Source of the DNA: Desulfovibrio sp.
Lineage (GTDB): Bacteria > Desulfobacterota > Desulfovibrionia > Desulfovibrionales > Desulfovibrionaceae
Length of the DNA: 64,000 nt
Assembly (NCBI GenBank): GCA_016208105.1
Contig: JACQYS010000023.1
Coordinates: 124,001 to 188,000 of the forward strand
Direction: 5' to 3'
A program made the translations under genes and the position numbers. Below, one piece after another: positions 1-8,634 of the stretch (the first letter of the stretch is position 1; each line of letters starts with the position of its first letter). The notes under the pieces are model-generated. The model was not told the DNA's origin. It ran no database searches and was given only the letters and a program-made list of their open reading frames with translations.

Positions 1-2121
1 GGCGAGAATTGCTTTGTTGCCGGAAGCGTGGGACCCACCGGGCACTTCGTCGAGCCCCTGGGCACGCTTTCCATGCGCGAACTGGTGGACGCCTTCGCCA
101 GGCAGATAGAGGGCCTGGCCGAGGGCGGGGTGGACCTGGTCATCGCGGAGACGCACTTCGACCTGGCCGAAGCCAAGGCCGTTGTCCTGGCCGCGCGCCA
201 GGTGTGCGACCTGCCCGTGGCCATCCTCATGACCTTCGAGCCGGGCGGATCGCTCACCGGCACCCCGTCGGCCACCTTCGCCGACACCATGCAGAACCTG
301 GGCGTCGATCTTCTGGGCATCAACTGCGGGCTTGGCCCCGAGCAGATGCTGGACGTTGCCCGCGACTTCCTCCCCCGCATCGACGTGCCCTTTTTCATAA
401 AGCCCAATGCCGGCCTGCCCAGGCTGGAGAACGGTGTTACCGTATTCCCCATGGGCCCCGACGAGTTCGCCCAGGGAATGATCCCGTTTCTGGACATCGG
501 CGCCAAATGCGTCTCCGGCTGCTGCGGGACAACCCCGGCGCATATCGGGGCCCTGGCCAAGGTGGCCGCCGGGCGCACCTGGACCAGGCCCGAGCCCGCC
601 CAGGGCCGCCCGCTGGTGCTCACCTCCCGCTCGAAGTCGGTGTGTATCGGCGTCGGGCTTCCGGCGGTGTGCATCGGCGAGCGCATAAACCCCACCGGCA
701 AGAAGGTGCTCACCGAAGAGCTTCAGACCGGCCAGTTCGCCGAGGCCATCCGTCTGGCCGAGGAGCAGGTGCAGGCCGGAGCCTCGGTGCTCGATGTGAA
801 CGTGGGCGCGCCCATGGTTCAGGAAGAGGTGCTGCTGCCCGCCCTGGTCAAGCAGCTCACTGCCCGCCTGCTTACGCCGCTGTGCCTGGATTCCACCAAG
901 CCCGAGGCCATTTCCGAAGCCCTGTGGGCTGTTCCTGGGTCCGCATTGGTTAATTCCATAAGCGGCGAGCCGGGGCGCATGGACGAGCTCGGCCCGCTGT
1001 GCAAGCTGCACGGGGCGCCGTTCATCCTTTTGCCCCTGGCTGGAAAAAAGCTGCCGGTCACGGCCTCGGAACGCATCGCGGCCATCGAGGCGCTGCTGAT
1101 TCAGGCCGAAGCCCTGGGCATCCCCAAGCGCCTCATCCTGGTGGACGCCCTGGCCCTTACCGTGTCCTCCAAACCGGAGGCCGCCCTGCACTGTTTGGAG
1201 ACCATCCGCCACTGCGCCGCGGTGTGGGGGCTGCCGACCACGCTCGGGCTCTCCAACATTTCCTTCGGGCTGCCCGCCCGCGAGCTTTTGAACGCCACGT
1301 TCCTGACCATGTGCTTGGGCGCCGGCATGGCCGCGCACATCTCCAACCCGTCCACGCCCCTGCCGCGCGAAGTTGGCCTGGCCTCGGAAGTCCTTCTGGC
1401 CAGGGACAAGCAGGCCGCAAGCTACATCGCCTCCTGCGCGGACTGGAAATACGGCGGAGTAAGCGGCGTCCAGGTCCGTGAGGCCAAGACCCAGGCGGTC
1501 ACCTCCCTGCGCGAGGCCGTCGTGGCCGGGCGCAAGGAGGCCGTTCTGTCTATGGTGGAGGAGGCCCTGAACAAGGGCCAGGAACCCATGGCCATTTTGA
1601 ACGGCGAATTGATCCCGGGCATCATGGAAGTGGGCGTTCTCTACGAGCGCAAGGAATACTTCCTGCCGCAGCTTCTGCTTTCCGCCGAAGCCATGCAGGG
1701 CGGGTATGAGCGTTTGAGCCCGCTGCTGGATGCCGCGTCCAAGGGCCAGGAGCGCGCCAAGATCGTGCTGGCCACCGTGGAGGGGGACATCCACGACATC
1801 GGCAAGAACATCGTGGGCCTGATGCTTCGAAACCACGGGTTCGACGTGATCGACCTGGGCAAGGATGTGTCGGCCGAACGCATCGTGGATTGCGCCTCCG
1901 AGACCGGGGCCAAGCTCATCGGGCTTTCGGCGCTCATGACCACCACCATGGTCCGCATGGAGGAAACGGTGAAGCTTCTTGGCCAGCGGGGCATGGACCA
2001 GAAAGTGATGGTGGGCGGAGCCGTGGTCACGGACGCCTACGCAAAGTCCATCGGCGCTCACGGCCACGCGGCCGACGCGGTGGAAGCGGTCCGGCTGGCA
2101 AAAAGGCTCATGGACGCATAG
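1..2121 (+). CDS. metH: Cobalamin-dependent methionine synthase, 5' truncated by window edge
   Basis: Transfers a methyl group from methyltetrahydrofolate to homocysteine through cobalamin. The reading frame is open to base 1, so about 706 residues are visible and the start lies upstream. Domain order: homocysteine methyltransferase barrel (to about residue 200, with the zinc-ligand pair in SGCCGT), pterin-binding barrel (about 220-450, beginning near CIGERINPTG), cobalamin cap domain, and B12 domain with the cobalt-ligand motif GDIHDIGKN. The protein ends just after the B12 domain, so the AdoMet-binding reactivation domain of the E. coli enzyme is absent. Short MetH forms of this kind are known in anaerobes and need a separate reactivase. 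Family assignment is secure. Confidence 0.95.
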   Translation, partial: GENCFVAGSVGPTGHFVEPLGTLSMRELVDAFARQIEGLAEGGVDLVIAETHFDLAEAKAVVLAARQVCDLPVAILMTFEPGGSLTGTPSATFADTMQNLGVDLLGINCGLGPEQMLDVARDFLPRIDVPFFIKPNAGLPRLENGVTVFPMGPDEFAQGMIPFLDIGAKCVSGCCGTTPAHIGALAKVAAGRTWTRPEPAQGRPLVLTSRSKSVCIGVGLPAVCIGERINPTGKKVLTEELQTGQFAEAIRLAEEQVQAGASVLDVNVGAPMVQEEVLLPALVKQLTARLLTPLCLDSTKPEAISEALWAVPGSALVNSISGEPGRMDELGPLCKLHGAPFILLPLAGKKLPVTASERIAAIEALLIQAEALGIPKRLILVDALALTVSSKPEAALHCLETIRHCAAVWGLPTTLGLSNISFGLPARELLNATFLTMCLGAGMAAHISNPSTPLPREVGLASEVLLARDKQAASYIASCADWKYGGVSGVQVREAKTQAVTSLREAVVAGRKEAVLSMVEEALNKGQEPMAILNGELIPGIMEVGVLYERKEYFLPQLLLSAEAMQGGYERLSPLLDAASKGQERAKIVLATVEGDIHDIGKNIVGLMLRNHGFDVIDLGKDVSAERIVDCASETGAKLIGLSALMTTTMVRMEETVKLLGQRGMDQKVMVGGAVVTDAYAKSIGAHGHAADAVEAVRLAKRLMDA

Positions 2122-2179
2122 CCACGCACGCGCTATACAACCACCTGATGTTCCAACTCATTAACTTTATGGCAGCTGA

Positions 2180-2662
2180 ATGAATACATTGCGTACGTTT
2201 TTCATCGTCCTTGTTCTGGCCTTTGGCGCGGCCACCGGGGCTACCGGGGCTCATGCCCAGGGCAAGGGCGAACCCCAGGCCTCCAGCCAGGACATCCTGC
2301 GCTACATCAGCCAGGCCCGGGGCAAGGTGGTGGTGCTCAATTTCTGGGCTTCCTGGTGCGGGCCGTGCCGCCAGGAGATTCCCGAACTCATGGACCTGCG
2401 CAAGCGCATCCCGGAGAGCAAACTGGTGATCATGGGCGTTTCCGTGGACCAGGACCCGGCCATGTTCGCCATGTACGCGGCCAAGACCGGCTTCAACTAT
2501 CCGGTGTATCTGGCCAGGGCGGACGTGTCCCAGGCGTTTTCCATCCGGGCCATTCCGCGCACCATAGTCTATTCGCCCAAGGGGGAAGTGATCCATTCCC
2601 AGGAGGGCTACATGCCCGGCCCCGAACTTGAAAAGCTCGTCAAGAAGCACATGGGGGCTTAA
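2180..2662 (+). CDS. TlpA/ResA-like periplasmic thioredoxin-family protein
   Basis: A 160-residue exported thiol-disulfide protein. Residues 1-27 form a signal peptide (basic MNTLR start, hydrophobic core, AHAQG-type cleavage site). The thioredoxin fold follows with the active site WCGPC near residue 60 and the cis-proline segment AIPRT near residue 128. TlpA/ResA proteins reduce or oxidise protein thiols outside the cytoplasm, often for cytochrome c maturation; the substrate here cannot be read from the sequence. It lies 58 bp after metH and 3 bp before the acetyltransferase gene. No strong ribosome-binding site is visible before the chosen ATG. Confidence 0.88.
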   Translation: MNTLRTFFIVLVLAFGAATGATGAHAQGKGEPQASSQDILRYISQARGKVVVLNFWASWCGPCRQEIPELMDLRKRIPESKLVIMGVSVDQDPAMFAMYAAKTGFNYPVYLARADVSQAFSIRAIPRTIVYSPKGEVIHSQEGYMPGPELEKLVKKHMGA

Positions 2663-2665
2663 GGA

Positions 2666-3133
2666 ATGCCCGGGTTCTACCTGCGCAAGGCCCGCATAGA
2701 CGACGTGAAGACCATCCACGGCCTGCTCATGGCCTGCGCCAAGGGTGAGCTTCTTTTGCCGCGCTCCTACAACCAGCTCTATTCCCACCTGCGCGACTTC
2801 TACGTCCTGGCCTCCAAGGAGGGCAAGGAAGTGAAGGGCTGCTGCGCCTTGTCCATCTGTTGGGAACAACTGGCCGAAATCCGCTCCCTGGTGGTGCATC
2901 CGGACCTGCAGAAGCAGGGCTGGGGGCGCAAACTCGTGGAAGCCTGCCTGTCGGAGTCGGTGACTCTTGGCGTGTACAAGGTGTTCACCCTCACCTACCA
3001 GCGCGAGTTCTTCGCCAAAATGGGGTTCGAGGAAGTGAGCAAGGAGAAGCTGCCCCAGAAGGTCTGGGCGGACTGCATCAACTGCCCCAAGTTCCCCGAA
3101 TGCGACGAGATCGCCATGGTCATGGAGATGTGA
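2666..3133 (+). CDS. GNAT N-acetyltransferase, ArgA-type
   Basis: A 155-residue GNAT protein resembling the short, stand-alone N-acetylglutamate synthases used for arginine synthesis in many anaerobes. The acetyl-CoA loop appears as HPDLQKQGWGRKLV (about residues 77-90), after the strand EIRSLVV. The C-terminus has a cysteine cluster, CINCPKFPEC, typical of this ArgA-like subgroup. A good Shine-Dalgarno (AAGGA) sits just before the ATG, 3 bp after the TlpA-like gene, so the two are probably cotranscribed. The N-acetylglutamate synthase role is inferred from family resemblance; another amino-acid acetyltransferase activity is possible. Confidence 0.82.
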   Translation: MPGFYLRKARIDDVKTIHGLLMACAKGELLLPRSYNQLYSHLRDFYVLASKEGKEVKGCCALSICWEQLAEIRSLVVHPDLQKQGWGRKLVEACLSESVTLGVYKVFTLTYQREFFAKMGFEEVSKEKLPQKVWADCINCPKFPECDEIAMVMEM

Positions 3134-3135
3134 CC

Positions 3136-3666
3136 GTGTCGGCCAAGCTTCTCCCCGTAATCACCAAGGAAGAGATCGCCGCCCGGGTGGCACAGCTGGG
3201 CGCGGATATTTCCAAGCAATACGAGAACAAGGACCTGCTCATCGTGGGCGTGCTCAAGGGCGCGTTCATGTTTCTGGCCGATCTGGTGCGCCACGTCACG
3301 GTCCCGGCCCATGTGGATTTCGTGCGCCTGGCCAGCTACGGTTCCAAGGACTCCCCGGGCGAGCTGTCTTTTCTCGAGGATATTGAAACCCCGTGCGAGG
3401 GAAAGCACATCCTTGTTGTGGAAGACATCGTCGATACGGGCCACTCCATGTCCATGCTTTTGACGGTGCTTCGCACCAGAGGGGCGGCTTCGGTAAAGTT
3501 GTGCGCCCTTATCGACAAGGCTGAGAGACGCCAGACGCAAGTAACAGTTGACTTTTCAGGATTTACACTGGCAAAGGGCTTCCTAGTGGGATACGGCTTG
3601 GACTTTGCAGAAGACTACCGTTGCCTTTCCGGTGTCTATGAACTGAGCCAGCAAGAAGGTCCTTGA
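3136..3666 (+). CDS. hpt: Hypoxanthine phosphoribosyltransferase
   Basis: A 176-residue purine salvage enzyme that joins hypoxanthine (and usually guanine) to PRPP. The PRPP-binding motif VVEDIVDTGHSM lies near residues 94-105, and the early VGVLKGAFMFLADLV segment and late VGYGLDFAEDYR loop are typical of Hpt. The start is taken as GTG at 3136, two bases after the previous stop, because the conserved protein begins with SAKLLPVI; the open frame continues upstream but only overlaps the acetyltransferase in another frame. GGAG about nine bases before supports it. Overall length fits the family. Confidence 0.93.
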   Translation: MSAKLLPVITKEEIAARVAQLGADISKQYENKDLLIVGVLKGAFMFLADLVRHVTVPAHVDFVRLASYGSKDSPGELSFLEDIETPCEGKHILVVEDIVDTGHSMSMLLTVLRTRGAASVKLCALIDKAERRQTQVTVDFSGFTLAKGFLVGYGLDFAEDYRCLSGVYELSQQEGP

Positions 3667-3670
3667 TGCC

Positions 3671-4579
3671 ATGAAAGTCGAATGCCCCAGTTGCCAGACG
3701 AAGTACAACCTGCCCGATGACAGAATCGGTCCGGATGGAGCCAACGTCCGTTGCACCGTGTGCAAGCATGTCTTTCACATAGATGCACCCGAGACGGAGG
3801 ACTTTCCGGGCTTCGGCGATTCCGGCGCGACCCCTTCCTGGCCGGTGGACGGACTGGAAGAGGGGCTCTCCGAGGCCAAAGAGAAAGAAGCCGAAGACCG
3901 CAAGAAAGATCCCTTCGACGACGCCAGCATTTCCTCGGCCGACTTCACCTCCATCGATTTCGGAAAACCGGAAAAGACTTCCCAGGGCCTTTCCAAGCGG
4001 TCCCTGATTGTGGCTATCGTGCTCGGCCTCGTGGTGCTGACGGGCATCGGCGGCACCGCGGCCTACTTCTTCGAATTCTGGCCCTTCGCCAAGAAACCGG
4101 CCACTTCGGCCATGGAAAACGCGCCCACGCCTCCCAAGCAGGAAGCCGGGCCGGACTACACCGACAAGCTGCCCTTCGAGTCCTACACCAATTATTTTGT
4201 GGACAACGACAAGGTGGGCAAGCTTTTCGTCATCGAAGGCAAGCTTTCCAACAAGTCCCCGGTCATGCTCGGGCAGATCTCCATCGAGGCCACGCTCTTG
4301 GACGCCAAGGAAAACCCCGTGGTCTCCAAGATTTTCACCGCGGGCCCCAAGGCCACCAATTTCGAACTCAAGACCCTGAACAAGGAGGACCTGGAGAACC
4401 GGCTCAGCTCCCGCCAGGAAATCCTTTTGAACAACAGCCAGGTGAAGCCCGGAGACGAAGTCCCCTTCATGGTCGTCTTCGTGAACATCCCGGACACGGT
4501 GAGAAACTTTTCGCTGAAGCTGAAGGACTACTTCGAGGTGGCCCCGCAACCTCAGGGACAGCCGGGCCAGAAGAAGTAG
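3671..4579 (+). CDS. Zinc-ribbon (MJ0042) / DUF3426 single-pass membrane protein
   Basis: A 302-residue protein. Residues 1-38 form an MJ0042-type zinc ribbon with cysteines in CPSC and CTVC. An acidic linker follows, then one transmembrane helix at about 117-140 (VAIVLGLVVLTGIGGTAAYF), then an extracytoplasmic DUF3426 domain to the end, with the phrase GKLSNKSP and a Gln/Pro/Lys-rich tail. Proteins of this architecture are common in deltaproteobacteria and their role is unknown. It starts 4 bp after hpt and ends 4 bp before radA, so it is very likely in the same transcript. Confidence 0.85.
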   Translation: MKVECPSCQTKYNLPDDRIGPDGANVRCTVCKHVFHIDAPETEDFPGFGDSGATPSWPVDGLEEGLSEAKEKEAEDRKKDPFDDASISSADFTSIDFGKPEKTSQGLSKRSLIVAIVLGLVVLTGIGGTAAYFFEFWPFAKKPATSAMENAPTPPKQEAGPDYTDKLPFESYTNYFVDNDKVGKLFVIEGKLSNKSPVMLGQISIEATLLDAKENPVVSKIFTAGPKATNFELKTLNKEDLENRLSSRQEILLNNSQVKPGDEVPFMVVFVNIPDTVRNFSLKLKDYFEVAPQPQGQPGQKK

Positions 4580-4583
4580 CCGC

Positions 4584-5921
4584 GTGGCCAAGACACGCCT
4601 CGTTTACGCCTGCTCGGCCTGCGGCGACGTGAGCCCCCGCTGGCGCGGGCAATGCCAGGGCTGCGGCGAATGGAACACCCTGGTGCAGCAGGCGGGCGTC
4701 AAACAGCCTCCGCGCCTTGGTTCCACACTTGGCCCCAGAGAGGGGCCGGTTTCGCTTTCCGGTTTCACCCAAGACCATGCTCCCACAGCCCCCAGCGGCC
4801 TTCCCGACCTGGACCGCGTTCTGGGCCAGGGCCTCCAGCCAGGCTCGGCAGTGCTGCTTGGCGGCGAACCGGGCATCGGCAAATCCACGCTTCTTCTCCA
4901 GCTGGCGGGCAAGGTTGCCTCGGCCGGGCGCAAGGCCGTGTACGTCTCGGGCGAGGAATCGCTTAGCCAGCTGGCATCCAGGGCGCGCAGGCTGGGCATC
5001 GACTCCGAACTTCTTCTGGCATCGTGCACAACCAGCGCGGCCGATGCCGTGGATATCCTTGGACAATCAGAATCTCCGACCATCGTGGTGGTGGACTCCG
5101 TTCAGACCATGGCCTCGTCCCTGGCCGACGGGGTCCCCGGGAGCCCGGGCCAGGTGAGGGCGGTTGCCGCCGAACTGGTGGAAGCGGTCAAGAAGAGCAA
5201 TGCCACGCTCATTCTGGTGGGACACGTCACCAAGGAAGGACTCATCGCCGGGCCCAAGATCCTGGAGCACATGGTGGACACCGTGCTCTACCTGGAAGGG
5301 GACCGGCAGCATTTCTACCGCATCCTGCGGGTCTTCAAGAACCGCTTCGGCCCCACGGACGAGCTCATGGTGCTTGAAATGCTGGGCGACGGGCTGACCC
5401 CGGTACCGGACCCCTCCACGTACTTTCTGGGCGAACGCGACGAGACGGCCAGCGGGAGCGCAGTGGTCCTTGCCCTTGAAGGCAAGCGCCCCTTCGCTGT
5501 GGAGGTGCAGGCCCTGGCCAGCAAGTCCTACCTGGCCATGCCACGGCGTACCGCCTTGGGGCTTGATCTGAACCGGCTGAACCTTCTGCTGGCTGTGCTG
5601 GAAAAGCGCCTCGGGATGCAGCTTGGACAGTCGGACATCTACGCCAAAACCGGTGGGGGACTGAAGCTCACCGACCCGGGCCTGGACCTGGGTCTGGTGG
5701 CCGCTGTGCTGTCGTCCTATTATGACCGGCCATTGCCACCCAGGGCGGTGTTCTGGGGCGAGGTGGACTTAAGCGGGCGCATCCGGCCGGTTTCCGGGCA
5801 CGATGCCAGGCTCAAGCAGGCCAAGCGCCTGGGCTACAAGCCCATCTTCCACCCGCCGGTGGAAGGCAAAGGCACAGCGACGCTCAAGGATTTTCAGCGG
5901 GCCCTGTTCGGGGCTGGATGA
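4584..5921 (+). CDS. radA: DNA repair protein RadA
   Basis: A 445-residue RecA-like branch-migration ATPase acting on recombination intermediates. Order: N-terminal C4 zinc finger (CSACGD and CQGCGEW, residues 10-33), Walker A GGEPGIGKST (about 93-102), RecA core with the RadA-specific KNRFG motif (about 252-256), and a C-terminal Lon-protease-like domain that lacks peptidase function in this family. The GTG start at 4584 is chosen because the conserved zinc finger begins directly after it. It is the last gene of the + strand group. Confidence 0.96.
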   Translation: MAKTRLVYACSACGDVSPRWRGQCQGCGEWNTLVQQAGVKQPPRLGSTLGPREGPVSLSGFTQDHAPTAPSGLPDLDRVLGQGLQPGSAVLLGGEPGIGKSTLLLQLAGKVASAGRKAVYVSGEESLSQLASRARRLGIDSELLLASCTTSAADAVDILGQSESPTIVVVDSVQTMASSLADGVPGSPGQVRAVAAELVEAVKKSNATLILVGHVTKEGLIAGPKILEHMVDTVLYLEGDRQHFYRILRVFKNRFGPTDELMVLEMLGDGLTPVPDPSTYFLGERDETASGSAVVLALEGKRPFAVEVQALASKSYLAMPRRTALGLDLNRLNLLLAVLEKRLGMQLGQSDIYAKTGGGLKLTDPGLDLGLVAAVLSSYYDRPLPPRAVFWGEVDLSGRIRPVSGHDARLKQAKRLGYKPIFHPPVEGKGTATLKDFQRALFGAG

Positions 5922-6005
5922 TTCGTCCGGGGGGATGCGTCGGCTATGGCCGAAGTGCTTGGTGAACGTCCCTGATCTGGCAAGGCCCGCTTCAACTACC
6001 GGCTT

Positions 6006-6992
6006 CTAACCGGTTATAATCTGCCCTTCGGTAAGAATCTTCACGAACTCCCTGCAGATGTCCTTGTCCAGGCGCCCTGTTTCGGCGTCCTTGGCGATTA
6101 TCTTGAACGCTTCGAAGGCGTTGTAGGCCTTGGAGTAGGGGCGCTCCGTGGTGAGGGCGTCGTAGATGTCGGCTATGGTGACTATGCGCACCTGTTCCGG
6201 AATGCAGCGGGCCTGGGCCGGATAGCCGGAACCGTCGAGCTTTTCGTGGTGGTGGATGATGCATTCCTTGGAGAGGTCGTCCAGGGCCATGTCCCTGCAG
6301 ATCGCCAGCCCGTGGGAGGGATGCGTGTTTATTATCTCGCGCTCTTCAGGAGTCAGGTGGCCCGGCTTGTTCAGTATCTTCTTGGGTATCCTGGCTTTGC
6401 CGATGTCGTGCAGAAGTGCCCCGGCACCGGTCATCTTCGCGCTGTGCTTGTCCACTCCCAGGCCGACCAGGGTCAGCATCACGTAGATGGAAACATTCAC
6501 GCAATGGCTGAAGGTACGGTAATTGTGGGAAAGAAATCCCCCGACGCTTTTTACCGCCCCTTTCTTTCTCGCCAGATATTCGAAGGTGTTCGAGGCAAGC
6601 GCTTCAAGCTTTTCTTTCGTATCTTGCGACGGAAGCATCTTTCCTTCGCATTGCAGCAGCGATTTGCTCAGGCCGATTGAATAGTCGTAGAGCATTTTCG
6701 AACGGTCTTTGAGCGGAATCCGATTGTCCTGCAGCAGATTCGAGAAATTCATCTCGATGTATTCATCATAGCTCGGGATGTCCTCGGCATGGATATAGAG
6801 GACTTCGACATGATGTTCTTTCAGCTTGTGCTTGTGGGTGTCCGTCAACTCCCCGTGGCGGGCGAACAAAAAGAAGTTTTTTCCCTTGCGGATATAGACG
6901 TCGAACTTGATGCCGCAGTCATACGAAATGAGCATCGTGGGAATGGAATAAAAACTGGATGGGTTTAAACGAAGCATGGGAAGTTCCGCCAT
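6006..6992 (-). CDS. HD-GYP domain protein (probable cyclic-di-GMP phosphodiesterase)
   Basis: A 328-residue protein with an N-terminal segment of about 120 residues of the kind found before HD-GYP domains (YIRKGKNFFLFARHGELT) and a C-terminal HD-GYP domain. Key residues are visible: the metal-binding HDIGK, then HPSHG, HHHEKLDGSGYP, and a final D in the YDALTTERPY segment, the full set needed for metal binding and c-di-GMP hydrolysis. It is a cytoplasmic stand-alone protein with no receiver domain. It is convergent with radA and downstream of cysS on the same strand. No clear Shine-Dalgarno precedes the ATG, so an internal start is possible. Confidence 0.88.
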   Translation of the reverse strand: MAELPMLRLNPSSFYSIPTMLISYDCGIKFDVYIRKGKNFFLFARHGELTDTHKHKLKEHHVEVLYIHAEDIPSYDEYIEMNFSNLLQDNRIPLKDRSKMLYDYSIGLSKSLLQCEGKMLPSQDTKEKLEALASNTFEYLARKKGAVKSVGGFLSHNYRTFSHCVNVSIYVMLTLVGLGVDKHSAKMTGAGALLHDIGKARIPKKILNKPGHLTPEEREIINTHPSHGLAICRDMALDDLSKECIIHHHEKLDGSGYPAQARCIPEQVRIVTIADIYDALTTERPYSKAYNAFEAFKIIAKDAETGRLDKDICREFVKILTEGQIITG

Positions 6993-7037
6993 GATACGAA
7001 TGTGGAGGAAAAAAGGCAGTACGTCAAGGGAGGGAGG

Positions 7038-8495
7038 TTAGGCCACGTCCCACACCGCTCCGGCAGGGGTGTCCTTCACCTCCACGCCCATGGCGGCCAG
7101 TTCGTCGCGTATTCTGTCGGACTCGGGGAAGTCCTTGTTCTTGCGGGCTTCCTGGCGGGCAATGAGGAGCGCCTGGACCTTCTGCGCGTCGAGCCCCTTG
7201 CGGGAGGCCTTCTTGTCGCGAAGCGAGAGCAGGAACTGGGCCGCAGGAGTGGCGAACACGCCCAGTATCTCCGAGTAGCGCCTGAAACCGGCCCGGATGC
7301 GCTCAAGCATGTCCTTTCCACCCTGGCTCTTGCGCAGCCCCTTGTCTTCCATGACCCGCCCGGCCAGCCTGACCATTCCGAAAATGTGCCCCAATGCGGC
7401 GGCGGTGTTCAGGTCGTCTTCCATGGCCTGGTCGAAGCCGGATTCGAGGGCCGCGAGTTCGTCCAGAAGCTCCTTGGGAGCGGGCGAGGCGGACCACTTG
7501 GTCCCGGCCAGGGTCTCGTCCAATTGGGCCAGGGCCGAGTAGATGCGCTTGATGGCCTTTTCGGCCTCGTCCAGGGCGTCTGTGGAGTAGTCCAGGGGCG
7601 AACGGTAGTGCGAGGTGACCAGAAAGAAGCGCAGCACTTCGGGCAGGCAATAGCCGAAGATGTCGCGGATGGTGACGAAGTTGCCAAGCGACTTGGACAT
7701 CTTCTCGGAGTTTATCTGCACGAAGCCGTTGTGGACCCAGAAGCGCGAGAAATCCTTGCCCGCAGCGGCTTCGGTCTGGGCGATCTCGTTTTCGTGGTGG
7801 GGGAAGATGAGGTCCTGGCCGCCGCCGTGGATGTCCAGGGGCAGGCCCAGGAGGTCTTCGCTCATGGCCGAGCATTCCAGATGCCAGCCTGGACGGCCCG
7901 GCCCCCAGGGGCTCTCCCAGGTGGGCTCGCCGGGCTTGGCCGCCTTCCACAGGGCGAAATCGAGCGGGTCTTCCTTTTCCTCGCCCGGGGCCACGCGCGC
8001 TCCGGACTGGAGCTCCTCCAGGTTTCGCCCGGAGAGCTTCCCGTAGGGCTTGAAGGCCCGGACGCGGAAATACACGTCGCCTGAGGGGGTGGCGTAGGCA
8101 TAGCCGGTTGCGATGAGGTGCTGGGCCAGCTTGATCATTTCGCCGATGTACTGGGTGGCCTTGGGTTCCATGTCGGCGCGCAGGATGCCAAGCTTGTCCA
8201 TGTCCTCGTAGAAGGCGCCAATGTATTTTTCGGACACGGCCTCGGACGTGGACTTCTCTTCCTGGGCGCGCTTTATGATCTTGTCGTCAACGTCGGTGAA
8301 GTTGCGGGCGAACCGGACCTCCAGGCCCTTGGAGCGCAGATAACGCACCAGAACGTCGAACACCACGGCCGAGCGGGCGTGGCCGATGTGGCAGTAGTCG
8401 TAGGCGGTGATGCCGCAGACGTACATGTTCACTTTGCCCTCTGTGAGGGGGGTGAACGTTTCTTTGGAGCGTGAAAGAGTATTATAGAGCTGCAT
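7038..8495 (-). CDS. cysS: Cysteinyl-tRNA synthetase
   Basis: A 485-residue class I aminoacyl-tRNA synthetase charging tRNA-Cys. Visible motifs: zinc ligand Cys in YVCGITAYD, HIGH-type CHIGHARS, zinc ligands in WHLECS and HHENE, and KMSKS (EKMSKSLGN). The start is the ATG at 8495 (MQLYNTLS), which has an AAGGAA Shine-Dalgarno; the longer in-frame extension to 8549 has neither conservation nor a site. It lies downstream of ispDF, an arrangement frequently seen in Desulfovibrio. Confidence 0.97.
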   Translation of the reverse strand: MQLYNTLSRSKETFTPLTEGKVNMYVCGITAYDYCHIGHARSAVVFDVLVRYLRSKGLEVRFARNFTDVDDKIIKRAQEEKSTSEAVSEKYIGAFYEDMDKLGILRADMEPKATQYIGEMIKLAQHLIATGYAYATPSGDVYFRVRAFKPYGKLSGRNLEELQSGARVAPGEEKEDPLDFALWKAAKPGEPTWESPWGPGRPGWHLECSAMSEDLLGLPLDIHGGGQDLIFPHHENEIAQTEAAAGKDFSRFWVHNGFVQINSEKMSKSLGNFVTIRDIFGYCLPEVLRFFLVTSHYRSPLDYSTDALDEAEKAIKRIYSALAQLDETLAGTKWSASPAPKELLDELAALESGFDQAMEDDLNTAAALGHIFGMVRLAGRVMEDKGLRKSQGGKDMLERIRAGFRRYSEILGVFATPAAQFLLSLRDKKASRKGLDAQKVQALLIARQEARKNKDFPESDRIRDELAAMGVEVKDTPAGAVWDVA

Positions 8496-8634
8496 GGCTG
8501 TTCCTTGATGTCTCGCTAGGGCAGAATCCCGTTGCAGAGCGGAGGGCAAAAGTCAAGGCAGGCTTTGGTTTCGCTTGTTAGGCGAGTGAAATTGAGATGG
8601 ATTCGGCAGTGCTTTCAGATGCTGCTTACGCCCC

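Noticed and set aside
3563-4591. Long minus-strand open frame of 342 codons
   Set aside because: Antisense shadow of the zinc-ribbon/DUF3426 gene in high-GC DNA; repetitive charged composition, no ribosome-binding site, no domain.
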